Shown piece after piece: positions 22,920 to 36,937 of a stretch of 64,000 bases of DNA; within the stretch, counting starts at the first letter, position 1, and the number at the start of each line of letters is the position of its first letter. Made by a program: the position numbers and the translations under genes. Source of the DNA: Dryococelus australis (Eukaryota; Arthropoda; Insecta; Phasmatodea; Phasmatidae); the NCBI GenBank assembly GCA_029891345.1, contig CM057009.1, positions 297,600,466 to 297,664,465 of the forward strand, in the 5' to 3' direction. A model generated the notes under the pieces. The model had not been told where the DNA came from. It did no database searches and saw only the letters and a program-made list of their open reading frames with translations.

Positions 22920-25860
22920 CACTAGCAGTAGACTTCGTGCCTATAATACCGTATATTATTCATAGTTACTTGCAAGACTTGCTGCAGCTTCAACACTATT
23001 TTGTAATTTTCAAATGTGACTTTTATTTTCAAGCTTATCCAATGTACTACCTTTACCTTTTTGGTTACTTTGCTTGGATGCAGTACCATGAACTCTTTCA
23101 TCAGTTCCCCGCCACACTCATATAATTTTCTGTTTCACTTTCCTGTTGGTGTAGGAGTAGCAGTGGTGAGTTGAGGGGGGACGTAGGTGCTAGTGTCCTT
23201 CATTCCATAAGTTTAGGGTCTGCAGGTAGGTCTGTATAGTAGTCTTGTGTTTCGATTTAATAAATTAATGTCTCAGTGCCTGGATAAAGTATACGTGATG
23301 CTGTCTTCATACTTTTTCCTCATGATGTTGAGATGGAACCTGACTTGGGAAAGTCAAGCACTGAAAATGCAGCATAAATAGGTTTCTCATATAAAATAAT
23401 TCATTTCTCTATTTTCATCAGGAATAGATTCTCATCAAATAAATACCCTGCACTTGAAGGCGGTGTTAGAAATCAATTTCTTCTGTCTTCTTTCATTACA
23501 CACTAATTCAATTTCTTCTTACTTTCTCTTATTCTTCATCAATTTACCATATGTTGCACTGTTCATTAGTTTTAAAAAAATCTTTACATGTCGTTGCCAA
23601 CCACCTGCCATTTTTCAGTGTTCAGGTCGATTTATGGTTTGAGCCATGCCTCTTGCTCGAATTACCGAACACTATAATTCTAGTTACTTCTAGCCAATTA
23701 GCTATTGTATGTTTCAAGTTTACATAGTGTACAGTGTAGTTTTTCTTTTCTTCCAGCATCATAGATAATTTTTTTTATTTTGTCACTTGGAGGCCACTTG
23801 TTGATGGGCAAGAACAGCAGATCCTTATGCGAGTCGTTGAGTTCTATAGGATATTCAACATTACACCCAGCATGTAGCCAAGTAGACCATTATCTGGAAC
23901 CATTGTAACATCGATGTCGGTGCTCACCTACTAGAAGTCACATATAGGGAGGGGCAGATACATTGCCCACCCATAAAAATTGTTTGTGTCTACTTACTGG
24001 AGGTAAATGGGTAGCTTGCTGGCATTGTATGTGGATGGGATGTACTTGTTATTTGCCTTTACATGGTGCTTGACACAATGGACCACCCCACCTCTAATTC
24101 CTTCTTCAACACATACTTGTTGTAGTTTATGAGTAGTTAGAGTCAACCTTGGTGTTCTTCAACATGGTATCGAATGGGAAGTCCAGCCTACTCATATGAT
24201 GGACACTGACCAGGCAATACGTGTCGAGGCACAATTTCCTAAAGTTTTCGACAACATCAAATAATAATAGCATATCAGTCTTCAAATACACACTGGGGTA
24301 GTCTTCCAATTTCTGGCACTTGAACTTCTCTCAAACTTGTGCATGCGTATAATCTTCACCTGTTATGACCACGTCCATCAGTCTGCTATAAAATTTATCA
24401 CTGGAGGCAGCTGCATATCTTCAAGTTTTTGTAATCGTAGGAGAACACTCCCTTTCCCCTTACTAGTTATAGATCATCAGGACTGAAGAACTTTATGTTT
24501 ACACTTTGTCTCTTGGAAGGTTTTCAGCAAGGGTAGCAAGGTTGTCCGACATGAAGCAGAAGGTGTGTATAAATTGAAACGTGAATCTATCCCTCAGTAA
24601 TTTCGAGAAACTGATCAATTTTTCCACTGTACATGGGACAACTAATATGTTCTCGTCATCATAGCCCAAATGCTTTAATGTAAAGTGTTTGTCATAGGTC
24701 AAGTTGTGGATCAGCACAGGTAGTCTTTTAGGATGGCAGTGAAGTTGGTTGCAGTTATAGCAGGAGGGCCCAATGTAGTTTCCAGTGAAGTGGTCATGGT
24801 ACATTACCTTCCGATTTTATTTTGTGAAATTTTCCGTGCAGTAGCTGCAGGTATCTGCCATGATGCGACTCAGTAATTTGAAGTTCTTGAACCTCTTCGT
24901 GGGCTCGAGCTCATTTTAAATTTCCTTCGCCTTGTTTCCAACATACACGATTTTTAAAAATTAATTTCTTGGTAACATCTTCCCCGGTATAAATCATCGG
25001 GCTATTGGCAGACTTGGGGTATTGGCAGCAGGTAAGATGTCGTTGTCCATTTGAACAAAGTAAAAAGCCTGTACGCCTCGTGTGTTTGGTATGAATTCAT
25101 GTCGGATGTCTAGGGGTCTGTCTGGCAGGTTTGGACAGGCAGGAGCATGGCCTATAAATCTGCATCTTGTCAGTATTGTAGTGGTTCTTGAAATTGAGGG
25201 TTGCTCTTCTTCCCTTCTCGTCATGGTCTAGCAAGTATTTTTTGTGCTCTGCCAGCTTTTATTCACCTCTTTTTTTCCATTACTCGCAGCCTGCCATCCT
25301 AATGTGTGAAATACTTTCTACAAATATGTTCTTTACCTCGTGGGCTGTCACTTGGTGCCTCATCAGGTAGCAACATTTCTTAATATGTGTGACATTTACT
25401 TTGACTTGGATGGTGAGGAGGAGGAGGAGATCATTCTCTTCATTGCAAACTCGTCTTGGTTCCACCTTCATTTCAGTATAATAAATATATTTACAACCAC
25501 GCCAGGATTTTGTTTTCCAATTTTGGATATCTAGTGCAGAGGCATGGGAAATTCGATGCCACCAAATATGCACTTTCTTTCCAGTTCTATGTATTCATCA
25601 GTCTACCCACTGTGGGTTTTGGTCTTCAAAAATCTGGCGAGTACTGCCTACTTAAAGCACTTGCGATCTTCGTGTTTGATGTTCATCGCAAAGCTTACCG
25701 GTTTTTGATTGGTGTTGGCAAATCAACGTTACTCTGTGCATGCAGGAGGTACAATTTATTTATTTTGAACTGCATTCTCTTCACCACTGTAAGTGTCCAT
25801 CCATATCGCTTTGTCATATATGCCTCCTCTTCCTGATATATCTTGATAGTAGATGGAAAA
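22920..25860 (-). pseudogene. Second Polinton polymerase-B relic, heavily frameshifted
   Basis: Minus-strand blocks appear in the expected order from 25860 leftward: CFK-AVLARF and GIEFPMPL (about 25670-25560); ILPAANTPSLP near 25010; YHDHFTG and GPSCYNCN followed by LPVLIHNLTYDKHF and LAENLPRDKV (24804-24500), the exonuclease region; VYLKTDMLLLFDVVENFR and LCLDTY (24309-24200); VDTNNFYGWAM (about 23990), polymerase motif II; a WLKP-IDLN segment (about 23630); MRKKYEDSITYTL (about 23310), near the catalytic motif; ELMKEFM and VTFENYK (about 23120-23000). Many stops and frame changes are present. Polymerase B of Polintons copies the element by protein priming; this copy cannot. It is less AT-rich and diverged differently from the 10.3-15.4 kb copy, so it is a separate insertion. 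Confidence 0.75.
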
Positions 25861-26093
25861 TGTTCCTTTCAAGGCACAGCCTTCAGGCTGAGTTACGGAG
25901 GCTCGACCTTGAATGACCTCGACCCAAAATTTTTCTCGTTTTTTCTCTCAAAGTCGCTAATTCTCACTCAAATTAATACATTTTAGCTCAAAATGCCTCA
26001 AAATTTCCCTTTCTTCCCTAAAAATGTCCCATTTTTATAATAATATCCCGATTTTCCTTTTTAAAAATGGCAGGAGCCATTTGTGAGCCAACT
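25861..26093. repeat. Possible right terminus of the second Polinton relic
   Basis: Reiterated motifs such as CTCAAAATGCCTCAAAATTT and AAATGTCCCATTTTT resemble the periodic build of the other element's terminal repeat. The sequence CCAACT at 26088-26093 could be an ACT end. No matching left end was found. Confidence 0.25.
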
Positions 26094-27206
26094 AGTGACG
26101 AGTAGATCGTCACTAGTTGTATTTTTACGTATCTAGTGACTTTTTTCCGAAGTTGGTAGCAGTTTTGTTACTGCATTTGCCACTAGGATTATTTATTATG
26201 CTCTTTGGTTATGCACCGGTGCTGAAAAGTTTTTATAACTAATTAATGTATTTTATAATTAGTATTTTGTATTTTGCGAAAGTATTGTATTTTCTTAAAT
26301 ATATATTATTTGTTTTAATCTGTTTCGTATTTTGAAGTTTTTGTAACGGTTTTGTTTGCGGGAGCTGCCGTTTTGTGGCGCTTGGACGGTCGGGGAGAAA
26401 GGTTTGAGACACCGACGTGGCATGTGGTGAGATTGTCAAGGTCCGAAATATTTTTTGTCGCGATGTGTTCGCCGGTGTTAGCGGCATATAGGGGTGAAAT
26501 GATTGTTCCACTGCCGCGGAATACAAAAGGACCGACAAATTTAAAATTGTCGTGATGCGCATGGCGATATCTGTGGCGTTTGGCAGCTGGCCTGAGACTT
26601 TCGATTTCGCAATAAAATTTGCTATCTTGGTTGAACCTGCTCACGTGAGAACTTCACTGTGATACCCAGCAAATAGTGATTGCCTAGTTCAATATTTTAG
26701 AGGCTCGGAGTGAACATGGTGTCCGTCGTTCGCTCGCCTGTGATTAACAGCTGTGTTCTTGAACAGACCTTTTCCTGTCTTGGATGGTTTCTTAATGAGT
26801 GCTGGGCATGGAGTATACATTGGAATACGAGGGAAAATATTCATCGGGTCTGGTGTTGCTGTTGGCGAGAATGTGTCTTTGGAATCAGCTGATCGAGGGA
26901 GCGGCGCTGTCTAAGTGAGCTGCGCGTGGTGGACGACGACGTGATCCGCTGGTTGAAGTATGAGGTTGCTGCCTTTCCATCGCAAGTGACATCATTTCTC
27001 GGGAGAAGACGTCGTCTTCATTCACAGAGGTATTGTCTTAACACATTGACTTTACGCCCGATTGCGTCACGGGCGGATTTCCTTGAAGTAAATTCGTGGA
27101 CTTGTAACGATAATTAATTTGAGATCGCTTCAGCGTCGTCACAAACTGTGGCTCCTGCTTTTTGCTCCATTTTGATGGTGAATGTTGTGTGCTTTTACTT
27201 GTTGGC
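26094..27206. other. Intron stretch, nothing recognised
   Basis: GC-richer around 26340-27110, with short unrecognised frames only. Confidence 0.3.
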
Positions 27207-27442
<236 letters not shown>

Positions 27443-28185
27443 ATATATATACATACATATATATATAATTATTATTATTAGTAGGAACTGTTTAACACAT
27501 GTGGTGTTTTACATGAAAGTAGTGAAATCTTTGCAAAAAACTTTATCAATTGTTTTATACGTATGTCATTTCTATATCCACATACGCATGTGTACAAGAA
27601 GTTTTTTTAAATGTATATGTTTTAATGACGGCGCATGTACATTAGCACGTAAATAAACAAAATGAAAACTATTTGCAGGTAGTGAGTTTGTCAATAGTTA
27701 ACACTACCTCTATCTACATGGGATTACACTTAAGTTACTCTGCCACAGTAAGGTGAATGAATGACTTGGTATTAAATTTAATTCCATCGTGCCGAAAAAA
27801 AAATGTATATTCCATTTGAGGCCCGTCAATCTCTGGGAAAGTGTGTTGTACTTTGTTATTTTAATATGTATGAATGAGGCAAAGTTGAGTAACCCGAAAC
27901 CATTTAGGTAGAGAGTGTCTCCAAACCGAAAGTCAATTTTACAACTATTTTTTAAGATTTGGGTGGCTTCCTATTCCTTCTAGACCAAACAATGTGTTAT
28001 CTGAGAAATAAATAAAATAAAATAAATTTTAAAAGTATTTTTTCAAAATTTAAATTTAAATATATTCTTATAATTAAAAAGTTTAAAGTCATAAGTATTA
28101 AGTGCTTTATATCACCAAACACATCTTTTCAAGGCGCATACGATAATGTCATAGCACCATTCTGTCTTGTTTTTTCACGCTCTAT
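27443..28185. other. AT-rich intron stretch, nothing recognised
   Basis: No gene or element recognised. Confidence 0.35.
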
Positions 28186-28405
28186 CATTTCATGTTCTCT
28201 CTCTCTCTCTTTGTCTCTTTTCTCTCTCATTCTCTCATTCTCTCTCTCTTTCTCTTGTCTCTCTTTCCTTTCTCTTTCTCTCTTGTCTCTATCATTCCAT
28301 AGGTTTTCTCGGAGTTGTCCCATTTTTTGTTGTGAAATTCTCTCTCGTTCTCTCTTGTTTCTCTCATTTGCTTTCTCTCTTTCCTTTCTCTCTTGTCTCT
28401 CACAT
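28186..28405. repeat. Pyrimidine-rich CT/TTTCTC tract
   Basis: Degenerate CTCT and TTTCTC low-complexity tract. Long frames across it (rich in Ser/Leu or Arg/Glu/Lys) are composition artefacts. Confidence 0.85.
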
Positions 28406-29139
28406 TTGTTCGATTCGTTGCATTTGCTCCACTCCACAGGCTACATTGTCCCTTCATTGCCTGCTAGAGTGCGCGAGTCACCAGCGTGTATATTTATTTA
28501 CAAATTTAAAGATGTAATTTTTCCATAGAGGAGAAGGTATGTAGAATATTATCGTGAACTACATTCCAGGCAGGACCTTGTAATTAATATTAGAATTTAA
28601 ATACATTAAAAATCAATTCAATACATAATTTCTTTTGAAAATTAATATATATTTTTAAATATTTTACTTTATTTAATAATTTTTAACATTTGTACAAACA
28701 TTAAGCCGACTAGCCTTGTAACCATGCACGCATGCACGCACACATGCGGCGACAGGTCTGCCAGGGTAGATGCGCAATCTGTGACATGCACGCGCAGTGA
28801 CGTAGCCATAGGCAAGCACTTGATTGCGAAGGGGGGGGGGGGGACGGTCGAGTGTAAATGACCTCTGAGCCAAGTTCACGTGAACTTAAGTGATCACTCG
28901 TGCTGCTGGCTGGCCTTACCAATCTGTCATCTCTAAAGCAGTACATTTATAAATAATTGGAATTATTGAAATTTATTTTATTTATTATTTGAAAATGCAG
29001 AAAAACTCTTTGAAAAATACAGTAAAATGTATTTTAAATGTATTTGCAACGTATGAATCGGTCTAAGAATTTAAATTTTGTAAATTAAACACTTTGCCAT
29101 GACAGCTGGTAATTTAAAAAAAAAAAAAAAAGGTGACAT
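28406..29139. other. Intron stretch with G-run
   Basis: Contains a G-run at 28830-28843 and a poly-A run at 29114-29131. No element recognised. Confidence 0.3.
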
Positions 29140-29216
29140 TCTTATGTAGATGCAGGGACTTGAACCCAGGATCTTTGGGATAGAAGACAACATGATAGCC
29201 ACAGGACCACTGATCT
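29140..29216 (-). other. tRNA-like sequence
   Basis: The minus strand reads GTGGTCCTGTGGCTATCATG (A-box region), a TCTT/AAGA anticodon-like stem, then the B box GGGTTCAAGTCCC, and a downstream T-run (complement of the A-run at 29114-29131) that could end RNA polymerase III. The acceptor stem is poor, so it is likely a tRNA pseudogene or SINE head. Confidence 0.4.
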
Positions 29217-30679
29217 CATATCACAGCTAAACCTTAAAAGTTATATATATGTAGCCAAACCTAAAAGCTACATTTCCTGGTGACATTTCATAAATGTATT
29301 AAACATTTTATAATACTTCTCTAGGTAAGATTCCAGAATACAGGCTTTTTCGAAAATGAGAAAAATAATACCTGAATTTGTTAGATGTGGTTATTAGTAA
29401 TCACAATTTCAAGGAGTTTTCGAAGGGCTTCAAGTAGTTTTCTGTAAATAAAATAAAATGTGAAAGGGAGGGGGGTTATCAAAAATACTGCGTTAATGCC
29501 ATAAAACACGCATAATTTACGTAGAATGTATTTATATTGGGTCAAATATTTGTATTGAATGTAAGAATACAGTTTGCAACGAATATTTAATGTGTAAAAC
29601 CCCATTTACGGGGCTTTTTTTATGCCGCGACACTGAAGTTCTACAGGCATACAGCACAGATATTGAACAGTGTCGGAAGATTATGTAATTATGGTGAATT
29701 ACTGTACTCAAGGCTTACCTTGTCTATATTCACCAGAAAAGTGCACTACGTAATGGATAACTAGTAGAATAAAAGAAATTCATATAGTTCAACATACGCG
29801 AATAGTTTCGGAGATAATGTTTATACTCAACGTGCATCGCCATTACACGTTACACTGCATTCGGTGACCAATGGTTGAAGTGCAGTAGCGTTTTTCAATA
29901 GTTTACGTCACAGTGCATTGTGGGAATTATCAGAACTAATGGCAGATGTTAACGGTCGTACGTTGTTTCGAACATGGCGTAAAAGTTAGTTTTAAATACA
30001 ATTCATTCAGTTAGACGTGTTAAATCAAATAATCGGTTGAAAGTACGAGTGTTTCTGTGCTAATATACACATACATGGGGTTAATTAAATTATAATATTT
30101 GTTTGGTAATGTGAGTGTGTCTGGAAAGTCGTCAAACAGGGAACACCTTGTGTCATCTTGTGCCATGGATACAGCGTAGTAGCATGTATTAGGTGAGTAA
30201 CGTAATTATTTCAGTAATCCTTAAGAATAGGGGGTTTTTTGGTAAGACAAAATCTCGGAAAGGGGTATAATTCCACTATACTAATTACATAGAACACGAA
30301 TTTACTTGGACATTAGTAACCCAAAAAAAAGATAGTGGGGAGGGCTACAAAGATCAGGGAAATTATGGGGTAAAACGAGTGAAACATGTGTAATATTTAT
30401 TCGCGAATATATGTTAAATTGCAAAAAGACTGCACAAGCAAAGCTAAACATTATGCATTGAGCCAGAGTTCCAGCGCCAGCAGGGGAGTACCTAAGTCCC
30501 CAAAACAGTGATACAAGGCGCGCTGGCAATTTTGTTTTAGTGGTGACGTGAAACGTCACACATCAGCGAAGCTTGGAGTTTCCCCAGAAATGATTTTCAT
30601 GTGTAGTCCAATTTCACTGAGATATAATGCGTGTGTGTTTTGAAATTATACATATTTCCATACTATTTGTAATATATTG
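29217..30679. other. Intron stretch, nothing recognised
   Basis: AT-rich. No repeat, RNA or coding signal that I can support. Confidence 0.3.
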
Positions 30680-30745
30680 TAGTATTGTATCATGAAAACA
30701 TGTTTATATATACATATATATATATATACATATATAAACTTACAG
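30680..30745. repeat. Palindromic TA/CATA microsatellite
   Basis: GTTTATATATACATATATAT followed by its mirror ATACATATATAAAC forms a self-complementary tract. Confidence 0.75.
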
Positions 30746-30819
30746 GCACAACAGGGAAATATACATGAAAAAAGAATAATGACAAATAAAGAGGGTCGAT
30801 AAATTAAAATATCTCCATA

Positions 30820-33687
30820 GCTCCTACCACCCTTACCATTTGCTCTACCAAACGTCATCATACTAAATGTAATTACCACTCATTCCTTCAACTATAATTA
30901 AAGCATACCTCAGCCCACACCCACTAAAATATACCAAAAATCGTAACTACAATATGTTTGTCGTTACTATGAGACATCAGCCAAATCTCATAACACCCAT
31001 CAAATAAACTACCTGATTATACTAACCATCACCAGACTAAATATACTCACTACTCATACTTCCCACTAGCATTCAAGCATACCTTAGTCCACACCCACTA
31101 AAATATACCAAAAATTGTAACTTCAACCTGTCTGTCATAGCATCATTACCATCAGACACCAGCCAAATTTCTTATAGTCACTATATCACCATAACAACCC
31201 TTAATAACCGAAATAATGCCAGGCCAACCACCATGTCATCACCTATAACCAAAGAAAATCTCAATTCAACCATACCACCCTAACCATCTGCTCTACCAAC
31301 TGCCATTAGGCGAAATATGCACACCGTTTACTATGTTTCCAGCAGCTCTCAGCCCACACTGACCTTGCCAAAATAATCACAAGTCCAACATGTTTGCCAT
31401 ACCATCAGACACCATCCATATCAATACAAATGCTGACCACCACACCTCGGACATATTAAACAAAATATGAGTAACCCTGCAGATCAGGAGTACTGGGTAC
31501 TATAACAACCATAACCCCAGGATAATTCAGTCATGCCACACAGATCATGTAGTATATCCAACATAACAACTACTCATTTCATACCACCCCTACACCATCC
31601 ATTAACCCCACCAACCAAAACCTACCAGGTAACCTACCTCCAGCATACTTAACAACCATATTGATAACCTAATGGTACTGAGTACTAAAATACATATATA
31701 ATAATTTTCACCATGACTTTAGCTTGTCTCAGCCATATAATGTCGAAAGTCATACAATACAGCATACCAACATACTATACCATCTGAATATATCCACAAA
31801 CCACCACAGCAGACAGCCATACCAGCCAAAACGTACAGCCCAAACCATATCATTCGCTCTAACCCTAGCATTTCTCAGTTATACTATTAACAATAGAGAC
31901 CATATCAACAATTATACCTCAGACTTACTGATCAATGATAACAGTCAACTATATTGACTACCATTTCGCTCCATCTAACTTAACCAGTTACACATTTAAA
32001 CAAGCCATACCAGCAGCCCAGCCAATCATATATTCCAATCATAAGTTCCAACCATGATATCATATGATAAATACTACTAATTACCATATCATACCATCCA
32101 ATCATACTAACCAACCATACCAGCTCAGCATTCTGCTTCTCTCATACTAACTAAAACATTCCCATCAAACCATTCTTCTCTTACAAACTAATCACACAAT
32201 TAAACCATTCTCCCCACGCCATCAAAGCTACACTTTTGTCATACTGCCAAAAGACCAAACATGTGATCAGGTCATACCAATCAACATAATGGCTAGACCA
32301 ACAATACAAAAAATAGTGTCTGTACAATCAAGTCATACCGATAGTTTATGCCATCTAGATGTACCAAAAAAAAAAAAAAACACACACACACTGGCAGCCC
32401 ACACCAACAGACAATACCATAATTTTACTCCATACATATCACCTATTCCAAGAGATCATGCCAATAAAAATATACTAGTCAGACATACTAAAAAACATAT
32501 TACTAAAACAAGCTACTTATAACAACCATGCAGAGAGTTCATACCATACCAACATTGTAAAACACCCCTACCAATGATGAGCCTACATAAAATTCATATT
32601 ATTATCAGACTGACCAACATAATATTCAAATCATACATTTCGACCTTCTATACTAACCATCACATCTGTCATCATACCTCCTGTCTACCTGTTAAATAGC
32701 CATACAGGCACATCACACTCAGAGACAAAGCTATTCCTTCAAAATAAACTCCCTCATACCATCAACTCAAACTACTACAATGTACCAATCACACATTTCA
32801 AACATCGCTACTACCATACTGTTAGGTAATACAAGCAAGACACTCCACCAAACCAGTCAACCAATGAATATACACAGGCCATCATATAGAATATTTCTAA
32901 AAACAAGAGAGTCTGCACTCACATCTCTAGCAAATCTCTCGACACGTTAGATCTCTCGAACGTTAGATACTAGAATGGCCGACAAACTTGCAAAGGAGAT
33001 GACGGCGAAGGGTAGGAGAGATCGAGTTTAGTTCCAACATTGGTGCCAGGGGAGGGGCACGTCAGCGACAAGACATTTGTTCTCCACCACCCTACCAGAT
33101 CACATTCACCTAATATGACAGTCTGCGAGGGTATCCATACAAACCTTGCGAATAGCACTTTAACATTCGCTACAGAACATATATACTAAGCTATTGCATT
33201 ACATAACACATAGGCCTACATAGATCTCGTCCATAAACACATCCCTACGCAAATGTCTCAGCATACAATTGGATGTTACTGATTGTTTTGTCAACAACTT
33301 ATGCCAACCAACATTTCTACGGTAAAAAGTATATATCCGTGTTTACTATACTATCCACGCACACACACACTCAGACAGAATTAAATAAATACTTAAACAT
33401 TCACTGCTTGCTACCAATCTGGTTTACCTAAATACACCAACCATTTATGCATTTTGTGAACGTAGTAACGTACGAGAGAAAAAAATATCATATCTAAATC
33501 CAGTCACGGGTAATTTAATAGATCATTTATGTCATAATGCAGTACATTTCAAAAAAAATATTATGCAAAACTCTTTAAAGAATAATCATCTTTATATACA
33601 TCTTACATACAAGAAATAAACAACATATTTACCATAGTTGTATATCACGTGAAGACGAATGATATATTTATACACATATTCTGGAGA
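30820..33687. repeat. A/C-skewed degenerate repeat block
   Basis: The + strand is dominated by A and C with words such as ACCATACCA and very few Gs. A ~175-bp tandem copy is visible (AGCATACCTCAGCCCACACC near 30902, again near 31077, and a diverged third near 31335). It runs into element copy A without a clear boundary and may be its left part; copy B lacks it. A short (CA)n lies at 32375-32390. Confidence 0.5.
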
Positions 33688-35777
33688 ACAAAGGTTCGAA
33701 CATTCTACCAGCCCTTATCTATACACATCCAAGATATTACATTTACTAGAGAACATTCGATATCACTATTCTATGACATCTCTCCTATAGACAAACATTT
33801 TGAACTATCCTCGCAAACATGTTACCACCATACCACGATATTCTATTTACTAGAGAGTATTCAATATAAAAAATAGTTATGTTAGAGCCATCTCAACTCC
33901 TACAAACCACTCACTTATTAACTTCATTTTAAAATCCATGATATATTGCTATTGTTTGATGGCTTCAAATATTTTTCAGACTTATATATAATATTTACAT
34001 TTTTACACACCCTGATATGTCAATACGTCATTTTCAGAAATGGAGACCTCACCCATTTTACAATATTATTATTAATTAAATATGTTGACCAGCTTTCCCC
34101 AATGTCCAATCATGATCTAATGTCATATCAAACAACTATGTAGCACAAACATCCATATGCCCATTGAAAATTGTTTTAAATATCCCATAATAATTTGATG
34201 TCATATCGTAGTAGCTGCTAAAAAAAAAAAAAAAAAAAAAACAGACCAAAAATCCACTTATACATATTCTTCCAGACAAAATATTCTAACTTGTAATATC
34301 CCAAAATACCTAAACACTACCTACAATCCATTCCATTCTATCGTATCGGTTATACAAAAACACTTCCGATTCAACCATCCAGGACAACAAAACAGTCATA
34401 TCAGGATTCCTTTGAAATAGTCCAGCGAATTTCTTTGATAAAACATTTCATCATGTAATAGCAAACAACAACAACACACACACACATCATGTAATACCAA
34501 CTTCCATACATTTTACCACAGTCAATGATCAAACCTTAACAAAATCTCATTCCAATAGACCATATCACCAAACCAGCAATTCAAATGTTCCAGCAAAAAA
34601 AAAAAACATTCTAACTAGCAATACTCTCAGACCGTATCATGCTACACCACCCATTTTGACGGACCATAACATCATCTAATAACAAACATACTACCATACC
34701 ATACTTTCAGAACATACCAATTACCCAACCAAATATTTCAAATTCTGACCAGCCATACTATCACACCATACCATCCATTTGCAAATTCACATTACCAGAA
34801 AAAGTAACCTACCATACAGACACAATATATTACGCCTCGATCCATTTATTACGACTACCACCCATCGAAAAAAATTTTAACTCATAATATTTTAGTTCAT
34901 ATCATACTTACTGCTTAAAAAAAAAACATGCCAAACATTCATTTCTACATATTCTGCCAGAAAACATTCTAATTTGTAATACCTCAAATACCTAAACAGA
35001 ACATAACAACAATCAATATCTACAATCCATTCAATTAGACCATATTGGTTATACCAAGCACTTTCCTTCATAACACCCGTGACAACTAAACAACCATATA
35101 AGCATTCCTATGAAATATTCCAGCAAATTACTCAAATAAATCATATCATCATTATCATCACCAAATCATCATTACCATAATATAATCACATATCATCATC
35201 ATATCATCATAACACCATAATATCATAACATCATCACATTATCATCATCATACAATCCTCATATCTTAATCACATATTCATCACATCTTCATCATCATTA
35301 TCACCATAATACAGACTAATACTTCACCTTTAGTCAGATACGATGTCAAACACTCAATATAGTATCAAAGCAATTGCTACTGAAGGTGGATAACATATCT
35401 CATCTAAAATAAACTAACATATGTTTCCCTTCCTTTAGTCACAGATGACTCTTTACTGGAAAAATAATTTCATCAAAAAGAATCGTATGTGTCGTTTAAT
35501 TACCATTTAAATTGCCAGAGAAGTTCATCTCAATAGATACACCAAACACGTATATAGATATATTTAATGTTCTTATATCCTCAGAGCTTACACTTATTTT
35601 GTATATATCAAGACATTGTCTACAACAGAAAGGAAAAAAAAAGTATATTTGATGATAAATGAATAAAAACATTAATCTTCCTAACACTTTAACTTTATTT
35701 CACACACCTATCAAAAATACATTGTATTACCTACATACACTCAAACATACTCTCCACTCAACAAGAGTATTTATGGT

Positions 35778-36235
35778 TTATGCTAGTTTTATAGTACAAA
35801 TATTGTGAGCTGTCAAGGTATGCTTATTCGCATATACTGAATCTGCAGTTACCCATATCTAGGTCTTGTAGCTGATGGCAAATGGACAGTTACTATCTTC
35901 ATGTTGTATCGTGCTAAACCTAGTCGCAAATGTCTTGCTGCAATACTTGCACTCGCTTCCTGATGGTTGAAAAACAGTACCTTTACACGTTTTCTTATGT
36001 CTATATAGGATATCACTACGAATAAAAAAAACATAGCATCGCACTTATCACAGTGGGATGACTTGTATGCTGGACTGAACAAGAAATGTCTACTTTCATG
36101 TCAGCGCGCATTACAACTTTGCCTAAAAATATTTCCACAATAACAAGATTGATACCATAATGCTTGTAGCGACTCTTCAGACACCATTTCTGTCGTCGAT
36201 ACTGTCGGTGTTGCAGATGATAAGTATTCAGCCAT
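35778..36235 (-). pseudogene. Zinc-finger gene of element copy A, broken
   Basis: The minus-strand ORF starts at ATG 36235 (MAEYLSSATPTVS) and runs to TAA 35778. Fingers in order: an incomplete first finger (CYCGNIFRQSCNA then HESRH); HCDKCDAMF...RSDILYRHKKTC; ECKYCSKTFATRFS...HEDSNC; and a decayed fourth (VYANKHTLTAH-NIC). Spacing is CX2CX12HX3-4, with the last ligand Cys rather than His in fingers two to four. An in-frame TGA lies inside finger one and a run of T/A causes a frame change after finger two. It is probably a DNA- or RNA-binding protein by fold; function unknown. Homologues are at 58133-58545 and 50718-51083. A TATA motif lies about 110 bp upstream. Confidence 0.65.
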
Positions 36236-36332
36236 TGATGCTATCTTTAGCAGAGTACGCGGTCATAGTAGATGATTTCGCTTGTGACAATCCGTTCCAA
36301 CGCGGTCGTTGGCGAAATTACATCCGTTCTTA

Positions 36333-36351
36333 CTTGATGCAAGCTTATATA
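36333..36351 (-). promoter_or_regulatory. Putative TATA promoter of zinc-finger gene, copy A
   Basis: The minus strand reads TATATAAGCTTGCATCAAG. Copy B has TATATAAGCTTGCATCATG at 59755-59773, and copy C has TATATATACATGCATCAG at 50636-50653, each upstream of the zinc-finger frame. Conservation across the three copies is the evidence; activity is inferred. Confidence 0.4.
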
Positions 36352-36937
36352 CTGTTTTCACAACAGAACAATTAGAGTATGTTTACTCTTTCAACTATCT
36401 CACTATAGGTCTGCCGAGTATGAATATATAAAAAGCAATATGATTGATGCAGTGTTATACGAAGGATAATCAACCGGTTCATGATCTAACCTGCGAATTC
36501 ATCCATCAAACAACCATTCTTCTTTACACTTATACATCTTTCAATGTTGGATACAAGTTTTCTTTTTCGCTTGTAAACCCATTTTATTTCATGTCGTGCA
36601 TACATCAGAAGGAATTCTTTAGGTATGTAGTTATGCAAGTTCAGTAACTGTGTCGAGTGCTGCAAATGATTTAAGCTTTCCATACGTCACATTAGCTGAT
36701 AAAAATTATCTGACTGTTAGAACAACAAACTATCATTTTCACTATACCTACACGATGAGAGAAAGACATTTCGGATTATTTGTTGCGAGGACACACACAC
36801 TGCTTTCAATATGTCTAAAAATAATGTAGCTAAATCTCAAGGCATTCGAACTCAGTCAGAGAAAGAGAACTCTTACATAAACGACGAATGAGACCACCTC
36901 GACTGTCTTATTATACTATGTCTGATAATTAATTTCA

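Noticed and set aside
28129-28457. Long open frames on both strands (Ser/Leu-rich on +, Arg/Glu/Lys-rich on -)
   Set aside because: They lie in a CT-rich low-complexity tract and reflect composition, not a protein.
30820-35350. Mitochondrial or plastid insert, because of strong strand skew
   Set aside because: No mitochondrial protein, rRNA or tRNA order is visible; the skew comes from short repeated words.
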